Source of the DNA: Piscicola geometra
Lineage: Eukaryota; Annelida; Clitellata; Hirudinida; Piscicolidae
Assembly (NCBI GenBank): GCA_943735955.1
Contig: OX030968.1
Coordinates: 372,501-436,500, forward strand
Reading direction: 5' to 3'
Length of the DNA: 64,000 nucleotides
Positions 1-25,149 of the stretch are shown in pieces. The notes under the pieces were generated by a model. That model did no database searches, was not told the origin of the DNA, and saw only the letters and a program-made list of their open reading frames with translations. The translations under genes were made by a program, and so were the position numbers. Within the stretch, counting starts at the first letter, position 1. Each line of letters starts with the position of its first letter.

Positions 1-113
1 TACTAACAAAATGCATCATTCGTTCCTTTCTTCCACTCACACACGCACACCTATCCCTCCTTCATATTCCATTCATATTCCAAATAAAACACCTACCTCA
101 ACCCACCACGCAC

Positions 114-12970
<12,857 letters not shown>

Positions 12971-13309
12971 CTGGGCCTCACCACCACCAACCTCTCCCTC
13001 CCTCCACCCTCCCTTCTCCTTCTTCTTCTTTCGTTCACTCCTATCAACCTCTCCCTCCCTCCACCCTCCCTCCTCCTCCTCTCTCTCCTCCCCACTACAA
13101 CCCTCAATCTACTTTCTCTCTTTTTTCTTTCTCCTCTTCCTTCCCTTATTCTCTCTAGTTTTTGCTTTCTATTGTATGAACGTTTTCCCTTGTTTGCGGA
13201 AATCTTTTTTGTTTTTCCAATTTTTGCTTTTTTATTTTTTATTTTTCTTTTGCAGCCAGAACGAGTATTTTGTTGTAGTGAGGGAATACGTTGCTGGAGA
13301 TTGAGAGAC

Positions 13310-13564
13310 GAAGCCAAGGATGCATCGAGGAACTGCGATGGGAGGATCCGGACTGAAGAGTGGGTCGCAAGGAAGGGAATGTTTCCACCATTTTCCACGG
13401 GGATTTTGTCCCGATGGTGGTTCGAGGCCTGGAGGCTGCTGGTCAGTGCTTGGACGTCAGGGGGCGGGCCCGAGGTCTCTTCTGAGCCTTCGTGCCGACA
13501 CGAATCCAGCACGGAAGCTTCGAGAAGTTCTCCTTCGAGTTCACTGGTTGGCAGGTCAGAGGAA
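13310..13564 (-). CDS. Possible upstream cadherin exon
   Basis: An open minus-strand stretch follows a good acceptor (CTTTAGTTTCAG) and has a donor-like C/GTCTCTC whose phase fits the next cadherin exon at 12970. The translation (starting SSDLPTSELEGELL) has no recognisable cadherin motif. It could be the N-terminal linker of the cadherin or chance; a competing open frame exists on the plus strand. Confidence 0.3.
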
Positions 13565-14390
13565 CTGAAACTAAAGGAAAGCAACAGCAACAAAAACTTC
13601 GTTTCTTTTTTGTTAAAATACATTGTTTGTATGATTCAAAATGGCTTGCAAGTATTGCACAAGATGTCTTTGGACACAGACGTTTTCAAATGCAAACTTG
13701 TTTTTCTCTTTGCCAACTCAACTCAGTTTTGCTTCAATTGCACTTTCTCCAGGCACTCAATCCAGAAATATTCGTTCTAAAGATCTTTTTAGCGTATTTA
13801 ATTCCAATTTATTTTCAATTCAGTTTAAGTTCCGATCAAATGGCTGATTTCAAACACCAGCTGCTCCAGAGCATACAGACCATCGCTACATCAAGCTTAT
13901 ATGCGCCGTATCAACAAGACAACACTCATGCACCACTCACCAAAGCATTTCGCCTGAATTCAAATCCGAAAAATCAAAGAAAAAACTTTAATTTTTAGAA
14001 AAATCAATCTCCTGAATTTTATTTTCCCGATTCCATCGACAACAAAAACTCTTTTGTTTCTGAAAAACAAAACTTTTATTTTTTTTGTCCTTCCAAACAC
14101 CCACAAGTTTTTGTAGTTTTATTTTCCTGAAGATGGAAACCGCGTAAGTGATCCTGGGCATCACTTCCATGCTTTTTCTCTTATAACATATTAATTTCAT
14201 TTTTGGTCACAAATTTTTTCCAAATCTTTTATTTATTCTCCACTCTGAATTGATTAAAAAACAAAAATTCTTGTTCCGGTTAGCGCGTGCCATGCATTTT
14301 AACATCTCCTTAACACCCTTCCTCCACGCCTCCCATCTCCCCTCACGCACCTATCGTTCTCTCCATTCACCCACTTATACTTCTACTCTT
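13565..14390. other. No gene found
   Basis: AT-rich unique sequence; no supported exon seen. Confidence 0.5.
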
Positions 14391-14404
14391 TACACCTTCT
14401 TCAA

Positions 14405-15160
14405 CCTCCACAACTCCCTCCATCCATCCTCCAATCCCACTCCCTCCATCCATCCTCCAATCCCACTATTTCCATCCATCCTTCAAACCCACTCTTTCCA
14501 TCCATCCTCCAATCCCACTCCCTCCATCCATCCTTCAAACCCACTCCCTCCATCCATCCTCCAATCCCACTCCCTCCATCCATCCTCCAATCCCACTCTT
14601 TCCATCCATCCTCCAAACCCACTCCCTCCATCCATCCTCCAATCCCACTCCCTCCATCCATCCTCCAATCCCACTCTTTCCATCCATCCTCCAAACCCAC
14701 TCCCTCCATCCATCCTCCAATCTCACTCTTTCCATCCATCCTCCAATCCCACTCCCTCCATCCATCCTCCAATCCCACTCCCTCCATCCATCCTCCAATC
14801 CCACTATTTCCATCCATCCTTCAAACCCACTCTTTCCATCCATCCTCCAATCCCACTCCCTCCATCCATCCTCCAATCCCACTCTTACCATCCATCCTTC
14901 AAACCCACTCCCTCCATCCATCCTCCAATCCCACTCCCTCCATCCATCCTCCAATCCCACTCTTACCATCCATCCTTCAAACCCACTCCCTCCATCCATC
15001 CTCCAATCCCACTCCCTCCATCCATCCTCCAATCCCACTCCCTCCATCCATCCTCCAATCCCACTCCCTCCATCCATCCTCCAATCTCACTCCCTCCATC
15101 CATCCTCCAATCCCACTCTTTCCATCCATCCTCCAATCCCACTCTTACCATCCATCCTTG
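14405..15160. repeat. 26-bp minisatellite (TCCATCCATCCTCCAATCCC)
   Basis: About 29 units, variants in the last six bases (CTCCC, CTTT, CTATT, CTTAC). Confidence 0.95.
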
Positions 15161-15520
15161 ACCACCCCATTTAAAATAATAAACGTAAAATCTTTTAAAA
15201 AATGTTTAAAATAAATAATTGAAATGCATCAATGGCATCATTTTCGGCCCTTGTTTAAATTAGATTAATAAACTTTATTTAGAAAGCCTCAATAGTACTG
15301 GTCTCCAGCTCATCGCCGAATTGCTTTTCTTCAATGTTTGCGCTCTTAGTTATGATGTCATACAGTCTCTACTTTCCTTCGTGATGATGATGATGCTGAT
15401 GCTGATGGTGATGATGCTGATGATGCTGATAATGGTGATGATGATGATGAAGGTACACTTTAGAAGCTGGTCTTGAAGTCTTGAATCTTTTGTGCACCCC
15501 GCATGCGTTGGAACTGTGTG
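15161..15520. other. No gene found
   Basis: AT-rich sequence and a short GATGATGCT array (15383-15450). Confidence 0.5.
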
Positions 15521-15526
15521 TACGCC

Positions 15527-15889
<363 letters not shown>

Positions 15890-16024
15890 TTAAAATGTGT
15901 TTGCATGGTGTGTTTTACGCATACAGATTAACAACTGTGCAGAAGTAAAACCATAAAAAAGTCAGTGCAGCAAATTGCACGCGCCATTAGCATGGAACAG
16001 CATGCCATTGTATGCGACAGTGTG

Positions 16025-16120
16025 TATGCAATGACATGCAGTGACATGCAATGAGATACAATGAGATACAATGACATACAATGACATACAATGACATACA
16101 ATAACATACAATAACATACA
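16025..16120. repeat. 11-bp ATGACATACA-type repeat
   Basis: About nine units, (A)ATGACATACA and AATGAGATACA. Confidence 0.85.
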
Positions 16121-16304
16121 ATGACTGCGTACATATTTATTCATACAATAGCATACAGTCGTGACGGGACAACCGCAACTAATTGCAGAAGAAATAAACT
16201 GGCAATTCGGCACTTCAAGGCGCAAACCTCGTTTCAGAACAAAATAGCTTCAACCGTGACAAAAAGATGGAAATTAAATGCTGAGTACACACACAAAAGG
16301 TCCA

Positions 16305-17180
16305 CCACATACTCACCACATAAGAGCACATGAACACCACATAAGAGCACATGAACACCACATAAGAGCACATTAACATCACATAAGAGCACATGAACAC
16401 CACATAAGAGCACATGAACACCAAATAAGAGCACATGAACACCACATAAGAGCACATGAACACCACATAAGAGCACATGAACACCACATAAGAACACATG
16501 AACACCACATAAGAACACATGAACAACACATAAGAGCACATGAACACCACATAAGAACACATGAACACCACATAAGAGCACATGAACACCACATAAGAGC
16601 ACATGAACACCACATAAGAGCACATGAACACCACATAAGAGCCCATGAACACCACATAAGAGCACATGAACACCACATAAGAGCCCATGAACACCACATA
16701 AGAGCACATGAACACCACATAAGAGCCCATGAACACCACATAAGAGCACATGAACACCACATAAGAGCCCATGAACACCACATAAGAGCACATGAACACC
16801 ACATAAGAGCACATGAACACCACATAAGAGCACATGAACACCACATAAGAGCCCATGAACACCACATAAGAGCACATGAACACCACATAAGAGCACATGA
16901 ACACCACATAAGAGCACATGAACACCACATAAGAGCACATGAACACCACATAAGAACACATGAACACCACATAAGAGCACATGAACACCACATAAGAGCA
17001 CATGAACACCACATAAGAGCACATGAACACCACATAAGAGCACATGAACACCACATAAGAGCACATAAACACTACATAAGAGCACATGAACACCACATAA
17101 GAGCACATGAACACCCCATAAGAACACATGAACACCACATAAGAACACATAAACACCACATAAGAGCACATGAACATCAC
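16305..17180. repeat. 21-bp minisatellite (CACATAAGAGCACATGAACAC)
   Basis: About 41 direct units without spacers; variants carry AGAACAC or AGAGCCC. Confidence 0.96.
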
Positions 17181-17980
17181 TTTAGACGAGCATACACTGG
17201 ACGGGTGTCTGAGTCGGTGTCGGGTATGAAAAAATAAGTTAGAGAGTAATGAGGTGTGAGAGCCCCTCGTTGAGTCAATCTTCATTTTTCAAACTTGTTT
17301 TTTGTGTGTTTTTCTCTTATTTTTTCTTCTTATAAAAACATACAAGTTCCTTATTATCCACATTTTGAAACTATCTTTCTAAATTGTATTATTTATTTTT
17401 CTGACTTTACAAAATCTTATCAAAGTCCGAGGTCAGGTGCTGAAAAATGCCATTCATGCATTTTATTTATTAATTTTAAACATTTTTTAAAGGTTTTACT
17501 TTTATTATTATTAAATTCTATATGAAAACCAATTAACTATCGTAATCATGATAATAATGAAATAAATCATCAAAATCCCATCTTCGCTTTCGTCTTCTCT
17601 GCTTGGTATACGACCTTCCAAGCCATTCATCCTCATCACCTCGGCGTCATCAGCATTTCATCTGCAAACTAAACTTTCTTCCATCTTCAGCATCACGCCA
17701 AGTATTTTTCTACTTCCATTTTTCTCCTATTTAGTTTTTTGTTTAATTTTTTATCTCAATATTTTTTTCCCATTCATTCTGCAGTCTGGTGTTCTCATTG
17801 GTCGTCATGGAAACCACGTGTACAAGCTGCAGTGTGCCATACATCAATAAGCAAAATAAAAACTATAATAAACTAATAATATAATAATGATAATAATAAT
17901 ATTAAAAATATTAATATTATTAATAATATTATTAATAAAATTAACAAATAAAAAGAATATCAGAAGAGCAAAAATGAAAA
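17181..17980. other. No gene found
   Basis: AT-rich unique sequence. A minus-strand stretch 17200-17169 (TRPVYARLK between AG and GT) might be a short exon but cannot be supported. Confidence 0.4.
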
Positions 17981-18019
17981 TGTTAAGTATAGCAATTTAA
18001 TCCTAAACTCTTCTCATCA

Positions 18020-18200
18020 CCATCATCACCCTCCTCCTCATCCTCTTCACCATCTTCATCCTCCTCACCATCTTCATCCTTCTCACCATCCTCATCCTCC
18101 TCACCATCTTCATCCTCCGCACCATCTTCATCCTCCTCACCATCTTCATCCTCTTCACCATCTTCATCCTCCTCCCCATCTTCATCCTCCTCACCATCAT
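18020..18200. repeat. 18-bp TCATCCTCCTCACCATCT array
   Basis: About ten units; the acidic EEDEDG frame on the minus strand comes from this repeat. Confidence 0.9.
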
Positions 18201-18367
18201 TACGAGACATTAAAAGAAAAGACCTTTTCCTGCTGCCACCTCAAGCGGAACTGCATTGATGACGCAACAGCCCTTCAAAATGGAACGATTTAAAAAACGC
18301 TTAAAGTTAAAAAAGAGATTAAAAATGCATAAATGGCTTTGAGAAGATCCTTGGTTGCTCTTTCACC

Positions 18368-19010
18368 ATCCCTTCATCTTCCCATCCATCCATCCATCTA
18401 TCATCCATCCCTTCATCTTCCCATCTATCTATCTATCATCCATGCCTTCATCTTCCCATCCATCCATCCATCTATCATCTATGCCTTCATCTTCCCATCC
18501 ATCTATCTATCATCCATGCCTTCATCTTCCCATCCATCCATCTATCTATCATCCATGCCTTCATCTTCCCATCCATCCATCTATCTATCATCCATGCCTT
18601 CATCTTCCCATCCATCCATCCATCTATCATCCATGCCTTCATCTTCCCATCCATCCATCCATCTATCATCCATGCCTTCATCTTCCCATCCATCCATCTA
18701 TCTATCATCCATGCCTTCATCTTCCCATCCATCCATCTATCTATCATCCATGCCTTCATCTTCCCATCCATCCATCCATCTATCATCCATGCCTTCATCT
18801 TCCCATCCATCCATCTATCTATCATCCATGCCTTCATCTTCCCATCCATCTATCTATCTATCATCTATGCCTTCATCTTTCCATTTATCTATCATCCATG
18901 CCTTCATCTTTCCATCCATCCATCTATCATTCATGCCTTCATCTTCCCATCCATCCATCCATCCATCATCCATGCCTTCATCTTCCCATCCATCTATCAT
19001 CCATTCATAT
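18368..19010. repeat. About 39-bp CATCC/CTTCATCTTC minisatellite
   Basis: About 16 units of CCATCCATCTATCATCCATG plus CCTTCATCTTC, with CTAT variants. Confidence 0.94.
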
Positions 19011-20405
19011 TAAATATTTCCAATCCATCCATCATAAATTGATTTTCATCCTTCCCTTGACCCACCCTTTCTCCCCCCTTTAACCACTCTTTCTCCTATA
19101 ATCTGCCTCTCTCCATCCATCATCTTCTCTCTTTCCTCTCCAACCTCTTTAGCATCCATCACTCACCAACCTCTCACCTTCACCATCCATCCATCATCCA
19201 TTGATTTTTCATTAGGTTACATCCATCTATCAACATTATCATCCCTTCATCATCCTCTTACCTCACCTTTATCCATCATCCATTCATCAACTCTACCCTT
19301 CTATCGATCCATCCACTCACCAATCTATCAAACATTTTGTCCAACCACCCACTCACCCATTCCACAAAAAAAAACAAATAAAAATCTAATTTTTGATTTC
19401 GAAAAAACAAAATGTCAACACAAACAACCGGAAGGGCAAGGGGCAATTGAATGGCCAATGGTGATTCGATTAAATGGGTCAATTCGTAGCCACTTGAAGC
19501 TAACACGTGGAAAGGTAGTCAATGAGGCTTAATAGGCACACTTCTCTGTAATAGAATCATTTAATTGAGAAAGTTCTAAGTGTTGTCAGCACCATTTCTG
19601 GTGTAATTAACAGTCATGATAGTAGTATTGGAGCTAGCTGGCAACTACTTTCATTACCAGCAGCCATCTACCGCACCACCACCACTACCACAGCGATCCA
19701 ACTTCAACACACACACACACGAGAGGATAAAGACTACCATCTAGCGATCACTAAATAAATGCTTCAAACGATGAGAAAATCATCCATTTGTATCAGTATC
19801 ACCACCATCCGCACCCAGATCATCATCATGATCACGCCGTTTACAAGGAGGCACTCACACACAGGCAGTGTCAACGCTTACTCAATTAAGCAATCACCTT
19901 CAATTAATTATTCCTCCAATTAGTGACTGTGAAGTGATAGCAACTATTGGTTAGAGAATGCTGCACACACATGCACAAGCCAATGTATGTGAGTAAACAA
20001 ACACACACAATCCTTCTTTAATTTTCCACTATTATTATTTATGTTGTTGTTGTTACTATTTTTATTTATATTGTTATTGCCAACAAATTCAAAGTTGAGA
20101 AGTTATGGGAATAGGGCCATGTCCGAATGTTAGAGTAAGTAAGAGGAGCAAGAGCAGCAGCAGCAGGATGACGTCATCAATCAATCAATCAATCGATAAG
20201 CAGTGTCATTTCACTGAAGTTCCACCCTACCAAACAACCAACCCATCAACAAGCCAGCTAGCCGATCACTCAGTCACTCAAGAACCCAATTAATTGAATA
20301 ATTGAGTCGTTAATTGACTGCCTAATTGGCTACACACTAACCGAGGACAGCAAACCACTACCAACATCATCATTACCATCACCTCCATCATCATCAGCAG
20401 AGCTA
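19011..20405. other. No gene found
   Basis: Pyrimidine-rich then mixed sequence with short CA, ATC and AATC repeats; the last part is probably antizyme 3' UTR. Confidence 0.5.
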
Positions 20406-21596
20406 CTAATCATCATCATCATCATCCTCAGAAGAGGACGAGGAGGAGGTATCATTACCGAGAGCATCGAAAGCGTACGCCATGTGGAGGATGGAGGGCG
20501 AGGCAGAGGGCAGGAGTTCAAATCCTGGTGCCACCAACTGGAAGCCCATGAACTTGAACACCCTGATCAGGTTCTCTGTCGTTTGAGTTTGGCGTTGTTG
20601 TAGTGATGGTGGTGTTGGTAATGATGTTGTGATGACAGTGGTTGTTGTAGTGTTAGTAATAATTATTGATAATATTAATACTATAATAACCTTAAAAATA
20701 AATTATAATTATACTAATAATAATATAAATAATGGTAATGATGATGATCCTGAAAGAAGCCGCAGCAGCAGCAGTGACTGACCCCTGTCGGGCCTCTCCT
20801 TCTTGAAGCAGACAATGACGTGGCTGCATGCAAGACACTCCTCCGCGTACTCCAGCAATGAGACGAAGCTGTCGTGTCGTGTCGTGTGGTGGATGGTTGG
20901 TTGTGGTAGGTGGTGGATGATGTGGGTAGTGAAATATAGGTGGATGAAGGATGACCACCATCTGAAAATCTGAAATAGAGTAATTGAAACCTCTGCTTGG
21001 AACAGCTGGGCAGGTTGAGGCTGGGGATGTCGACGTACAGCTTCTTCTCAAAGAACATCGCCTTCCAAAAAAAACTGATGTCGGCCTTCACCCTCACCTC
21101 GAACAGCAGGTACACCACCACACGCTGCCCTCCCCCCATGCCCTCCAACACCTCACTGAAGTGGCCAGGCAACTCCATTGGAAGCACCTCCGCCCCTTCA
21201 ACACAAGCACCCTCCCCATCCTCACAACTGCTCTCACTACTCTTACTTACTCTAGCAGGGGGCTCTGTGGAACAGTGGTATGTGTGTGGGAGTGGGTAGT
21301 GGGTGGGTGTGAAGATGGAGTTAAAGTAGGTGGGATGGGTGTAAAGATGAAGTTAAAGTAGGTGGGGTGGGTGTGAAGATGAAGTTAAAGTAGGTGGGGT
21401 GAGTGAAAGGCTTTCAAGTGAATGTTTTTAGTTTCGCAATTTTCAGATACCTACCCCCTTCGCAAACACGCACCTTTAAGATACCCCACACCGTTGCCCT
21501 CTGCCTGCTTATGAGACACTAGATTGTAAACGGCGTGGGTCGCATCAGGACCATTGCCGAGGCCCTGAGCCCAGTCTGATGCGCAGTGGGGTGACG
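20406..21596 (-). CDS. Oaz: Ornithine decarboxylase antizyme, +1 frameshift gene (5' exon missing)
   Basis: Antizyme binds ornithine decarboxylase, sends it to the 26S proteasome without ubiquitin and blocks polyamine uptake. Exons: 21596-21474, 21264-20991, 20868-20783, 20575-20406 (TAG at 20408-20406). Zero-frame codons run to SGPRQWS and stop at TGA 21547-21545; the site TCC TGA T matches the family's shift site, and +1 reading gives DATHAVYNLV and then 200 residues to the end. Conserved pieces follow: KLYVDIP, SFVSLLEYAEE, HVIVCFKKERPDR, FKFMGFQLVAPG, HMAYAFDA (human-like LYIEIP, LLEFAEE, HVFICFHKNREDR, FSFLGFEIVRPG, FMAYTFE). All phases match if exactly one T is skipped. The tail is Ser6-Glu-Asp6. 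The exon with the start codon was not identified; an ATG at 21749 opens a candidate but is unproven. Confidence 0.93.
21485..21539 (-). promoter_or_regulatory. Candidate frameshift-stimulating RNA stem
   Basis: Five nucleotides after the TGA, CCCACGCCGTT (21539-21529) is fully complementary to AACGGTGTGGG (21495-21485), 11 pairs with one G-U, enclosing a 33-nt loop, all inside the exon. Position and size fit the 3' stimulators known from other antizymes. The function is inferred. Confidence 0.6.
21545..21550 (-). promoter_or_regulatory. Programmed +1 ribosomal frameshift site (TCC TGA)
   Basis: On the minus strand the codons TGG TCC TGA TGC reproduce the antizyme shift site. Polyamines are known to raise frameshifting at this site in other antizymes, giving feedback control. 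The stop in frame 0 and the family-like sequence in frame +1 are both seen directly. Confidence 0.92.
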
Positions 21597-21838
21597 CTGT
21601 CGTGTGGTTGTGGGTTGCTTGGTGGGTTGGTTGGGTGGTGGATGTTTGTGGTGATGAGAAGAGGATTGTGGTAATGAGAGGAGGATTGTGGAAACAGGAA
21701 ACAAAATGGCGGATGATAAACTCGAAACAGATGGAGTATACGGAGTCATAATTATTGATATTAATTATTCAAATATTGAATCTATTTTACAAACGTTCAG
21801 TAGTTTAAAATATTTCAGTTTTGCAATATTCCGTTAAA

Positions 21839-22096
21839 ATGACAACTGCGCATTTGTCTACGATCGAAAAAGTGAGCAAAAAAGAAGAAAGTTACCACAT
21901 GGCTGTACTGCTGCTATGCGAGGCGCCAACTGGTCCAAAATTCTCCGTTTTGGTGATGGCTTTAACACTGGTTAACAACATTTTGAAGATCTCGAAATGG
22001 CAAAGAACGTCGGGCGATAACAAAACACAATGTATGTATAACGGATTTACGCCCTTTTATATATACGTGGGCACATTCGAGCCAAAGACCGCTTAA
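21839..22096 (+). CDS. Small hypothetical ORF, 85 aa
   Basis: An intronless frame starts ATGACAACTGCG, reads MTTAHLSTIEKVSKKEESYH and ends in FEPKTA. It is non-repetitive with mixed composition, unlike most frames nearby, and an AATAAA lies at about 22194. I do not recognise a family; there is no signal peptide, membrane segment or clear motif. It sits between the antizyme and SDR genes on the opposite strand. It could be a small gene, an exon of a larger one or chance. Confidence 0.35.
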   Translation: MTTAHLSTIEKVSKKEESYHMAVLLLCEAPTGPKFSVLVMALTLVNNILKISKWQRTSGDNKTQCMYNGFTPFYIYVGTFEPKTA

Positions 22097-22449
22097 GATT
22101 ATGTCATTTATATTATAAAATATAATTTATATTTTTTAAAAATAGTTTGTAATCAAGAATCTTTATAAAAACATATACATTATATGTAAAGGAAATAAAT
22201 TTATTTCATCAGTGAAGTTTATTCAATAAATGTTGATCAGTTGATAGAATTACATAAATGAGGGTTAAACTCTAAAGTCTGAGCCACTGATAATGGGCAG
22301 TGGCAGTTGCTTATGTAAGAAAGAAAAACGCGTTTGTTTCAATAAATAACACAGAGAAAAATTGCAAGGAATCATGGAAGGTGTGGAAACAAATTTTATC
22401 ATGAAAAGATGCTCGTTTTGATTTGATAAGTCACTAATCATTAGCGACC

Positions 22450-24767
22450 TCAATGCAGCCACTTGTGCACCACCTTCAAGCTGACGTCATAGAGGAAATC
22501 AATCTTCTCCTGCTCCGTGGCAGCCTCAGATGGTTGCTTCTCGGCACATTCCCTGAGGTCAACACATGCATGCATTCATGTCGCATGGAAGTCACTATTT
22601 TATTGGGCATTTCAATAACAACTGCATACTACACCACCATCATCATCATCCTCAACACCACCAGCAACCCCCCACCAACTCACACGACGTAGGCACCAGA
22701 CTTGCCCTCCAGCTGGCCACAAGTGCAACAGAGCAGACAACTCTGCGCGCCATCTTTGGCCGTCTTGGACACGTACCAGAGGAAGGGAGTGGCGATTATA
22801 CTGGCCATCCAGCTCTTCCTGAAGGTCATGTGACGGTAAATGTCGGTAAAGGCCACCCCTGGGTTAGCTACTAACACTGTTGGTGGTCCTGTGGTGGGTT
22901 GGGTGGTGGATGGGTGGGCCTGTGGTGGGTTGGGTGGTGGATGGGTGGGCCTGTGGTGGATGGGTGGCGAGAAGATAGGTGAGATGGATGAATGGATGGA
23001 TGAATGGATAGATGAATGGATGAATGAATAGATAGATAGATGAATGGATGAATGGAAAGATGAATGGATGGATGGATGGATGACCTTTCCCCAGGACTTG
23101 CGGCATCTTGCGAGTGAACATGACGAGCGAGAGTTTTGAGATGGCGTAATGGCGGTTCATCAGGTTCGCCTGAGCATCCTCATCCATCTTGCCTTCCCCA
23201 GCCCCGCCATTGCTGCCCTCTGATTGGTCGCCCTTCTTGCTAACTTCCTTGTCTGTGTTTTGTGATATTTTTCAACATCATCATCATCACCACCATCATC
23301 ATCACCACCACCATCATCATCATCATCATCATCACCATCATCATCACCATCATCAACACCACCATCATCATCATCACCACCACATTCCTCAAATAAACCT
23401 CCATGTTTCTCAAGAGACTTGTCGAATTCTGATTGGTCAGCTGCGGAGGAGGTCTCCTGTGATTGGATGAAGGAGGCTTCACCGTCGAGATATGAATGCG
23501 GAACAAGGCCGTCTAATTGGAGGAAGACAAGGTTGTAGGCGTGGCTTGTGTTGTTTACTACTCTGCTATTGGGTGTGGCTTTTAGAGTGTCCAATAAGAG
23601 ATGGGTGAGCAGGAAGTGACCTGGGCAGATGGGAATAATAAACAATAAGAACTTTGTGCATAGAAGCAAGTGAAGATCATAATCATCATAATCATCATCA
23701 TCATCCTCATTATCTGCATCATCATCATCATGTATAAACCTAGATAGTTGACTTGGAAGTGGAGATCAACTCCATCAGCAGTGGTCTGGGGGGAGGGCTC
23801 AGCCAGCACTCCTGCATTGTTCACCAGCACGTCCAAGCTGCTCTCTCCTGTCGTTTTTGTAGTGGTGTTGTTGTGTTTGTTGTGGTGTTGTGCTTGTTGT
23901 GGTGTTGTGCTTGTAGTGCTTGTTGTGGTGTTGTTCTTGTTGTGGTGTTGTGCTTGTAGTGCTTGTTGTGGTGTTGTGCTTGTTGTGGTGTTGTGCTTGT
24001 AGTGCTTGTTGTGGTGTTGTGCTTGTTGTGGTGTTGTGCTTGTTGTGGTATTATGCTTGTTGTGGAGTGAGAACTGCGGCTTATTGGAAGGAAGGGTACT
24101 AATCACCAAAAGACTGAACCACCCCCCCTACTACTACTACTAACTTTTGAGGAAGGCAGCAGCGAAGGCCTTGACGGAGTGGAAGGAGGCGAGGTCGAGG
24201 GGCAAGAAGTGCAGACGGGCGCGTGGAAGCAGGCCCTTGATCTCCTTCACTGCTGCTTCTGCCTTCGTCTTGTTCCTGCATCCTATGTACACTTTGGCAC
24301 CTGCGTGGTGGTGTTGGTGATGATTCATGGATTATGATTATGGTAAATTCAATTTCATGCTTGATGATGAATCTGCAAATCAAAGTAAATGATTCAAAGT
24401 CCTTTGTGACCATGTTCACAGAAGATCTTGCTGAGTTCTGCTCCAATGCCAGAGTTTCCTCCTGTCACGATGATGACTTTTTTCTTCAAGTTTCCAATAT
24501 TCGTGCATTGTGGACCTCGGAAATAATGCCTGGAGGGTGTTATGCTGTGCAAATTAAGCTATTATGGAATGATTTTAGCTTTGTATTTTGTAAGAAATAA
24601 TCTTTCTTGATTTTTTAAATAGTAACTATGCCAATATTAGTTAAACGTGTCAGCGATTTGTACCGTATGCCAAAGAAGAAACCAAAGGAAATGGCTATGA
24701 TGAATGGGTAGTAGGAGTTCATGAACTGGGAACCAGGCATTTGAGTTCCAAACATGCCAGGCAACAT
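22450..24767 (-). CDS. Short-chain dehydrogenase/reductase, RDH/DHRSX-like, complete
   Basis: NAD(P)-dependent oxidoreductase, probably membrane-bound and acting on retinoids, polyprenoids or similar lipids. Exons: 24767-24664, 24529-24411, 24300-24145, 23847-23740, 23620-23381, 23252-23085, 22876-22684, 22552-22450; 1191 nt, 396 residues, phases all consistent. An N-terminal hydrophobic segment (about 22-34, PFIIAISFGFFFGI) precedes the Rossmann motif TGGNSGIG (57-64), then CRNK, NNAG (136-139), the active-site Ser of NNTSHAY (188) and YAISK (Tyr278, Lys282), then NPGVAFTDIYRH. The Ser-Tyr gap of 90 residues is much longer than usual because of a charged insert (about 210-272) spanning a (CATCAT)n intron; length is thus above the usual 310-340. 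Start chosen as the first ATG before the membrane segment. The gene is divergent from CLIC, 382 bp apart. Substrate cannot be read from sequence. Confidence 0.9.
23270..23385. repeat. (CAT)n/(CAC)n array in SDR intron
   Basis: Fills the intron between exons 23620-23381 and 23252-23085. Confidence 0.9.
23855..24062. repeat. GTTGTGGTGTTGTGCTT array in SDR intron
   Basis: 17- to 30-bp units upstream (on the gene strand, as C/A repeats) of the acceptor at 23848. Confidence 0.9.
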
Positions 24768-25149
24768 TTTTTATTTTATTTTGAAAAATGATTTAATCTG
24801 AAAAGTGTTCTCTTTTCGCATATGCAAATCTCGCCTGCATTCTTATCTTTTCAAGTGGCTTCTTCATCTATTTAAATCTCTATTTCTTAAATCTATTTTT
24901 GGTTTTTAGAAAAGAGTTTCAGTAGAAATACTTTAAAACAAATTTAATTTAATGGTTGAAATTTCTAAACATATAAATTTATTAATATTGAAAAATTTAT
25001 TAAACTTTTTTTTAAATGATTTAATTAAGTTTCTAGACAGCCATACTTAAAACTTTAGTTTACTTCCGCCGTGCAGTCAGAATTGTATTTTCCTTAAAGT
25101 TCTTCTGCTACTTTTTATAGCAACATTATACAAGTATATTTTTTAGAAA
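24768..25149. promoter_or_regulatory. Divergent intergenic region, SDR and CLIC genes
   Basis: Only 382 bp separate the two start codons, which point away from each other, so both promoters and 5' UTRs should lie here. It is AT-rich and free of satellites, unusual for this window. No TATA box was assigned. Confidence 0.5.

Noticed and set aside
14100..14200. Possible cadherin exon (PRITYAVSIF on the minus strand)
   Set aside because: No acceptor and no phase-compatible donor were found.
16305..17180. Regular 21-bp repeat resembling a CRISPR array
   Set aside because: Units are contiguous with no spacers, and the genome is animal.
17983..18210. Acidic EEDEDG protein on the minus strand
   Set aside because: An 18-bp satellite gives the frame; another frame of the same DNA is open too.
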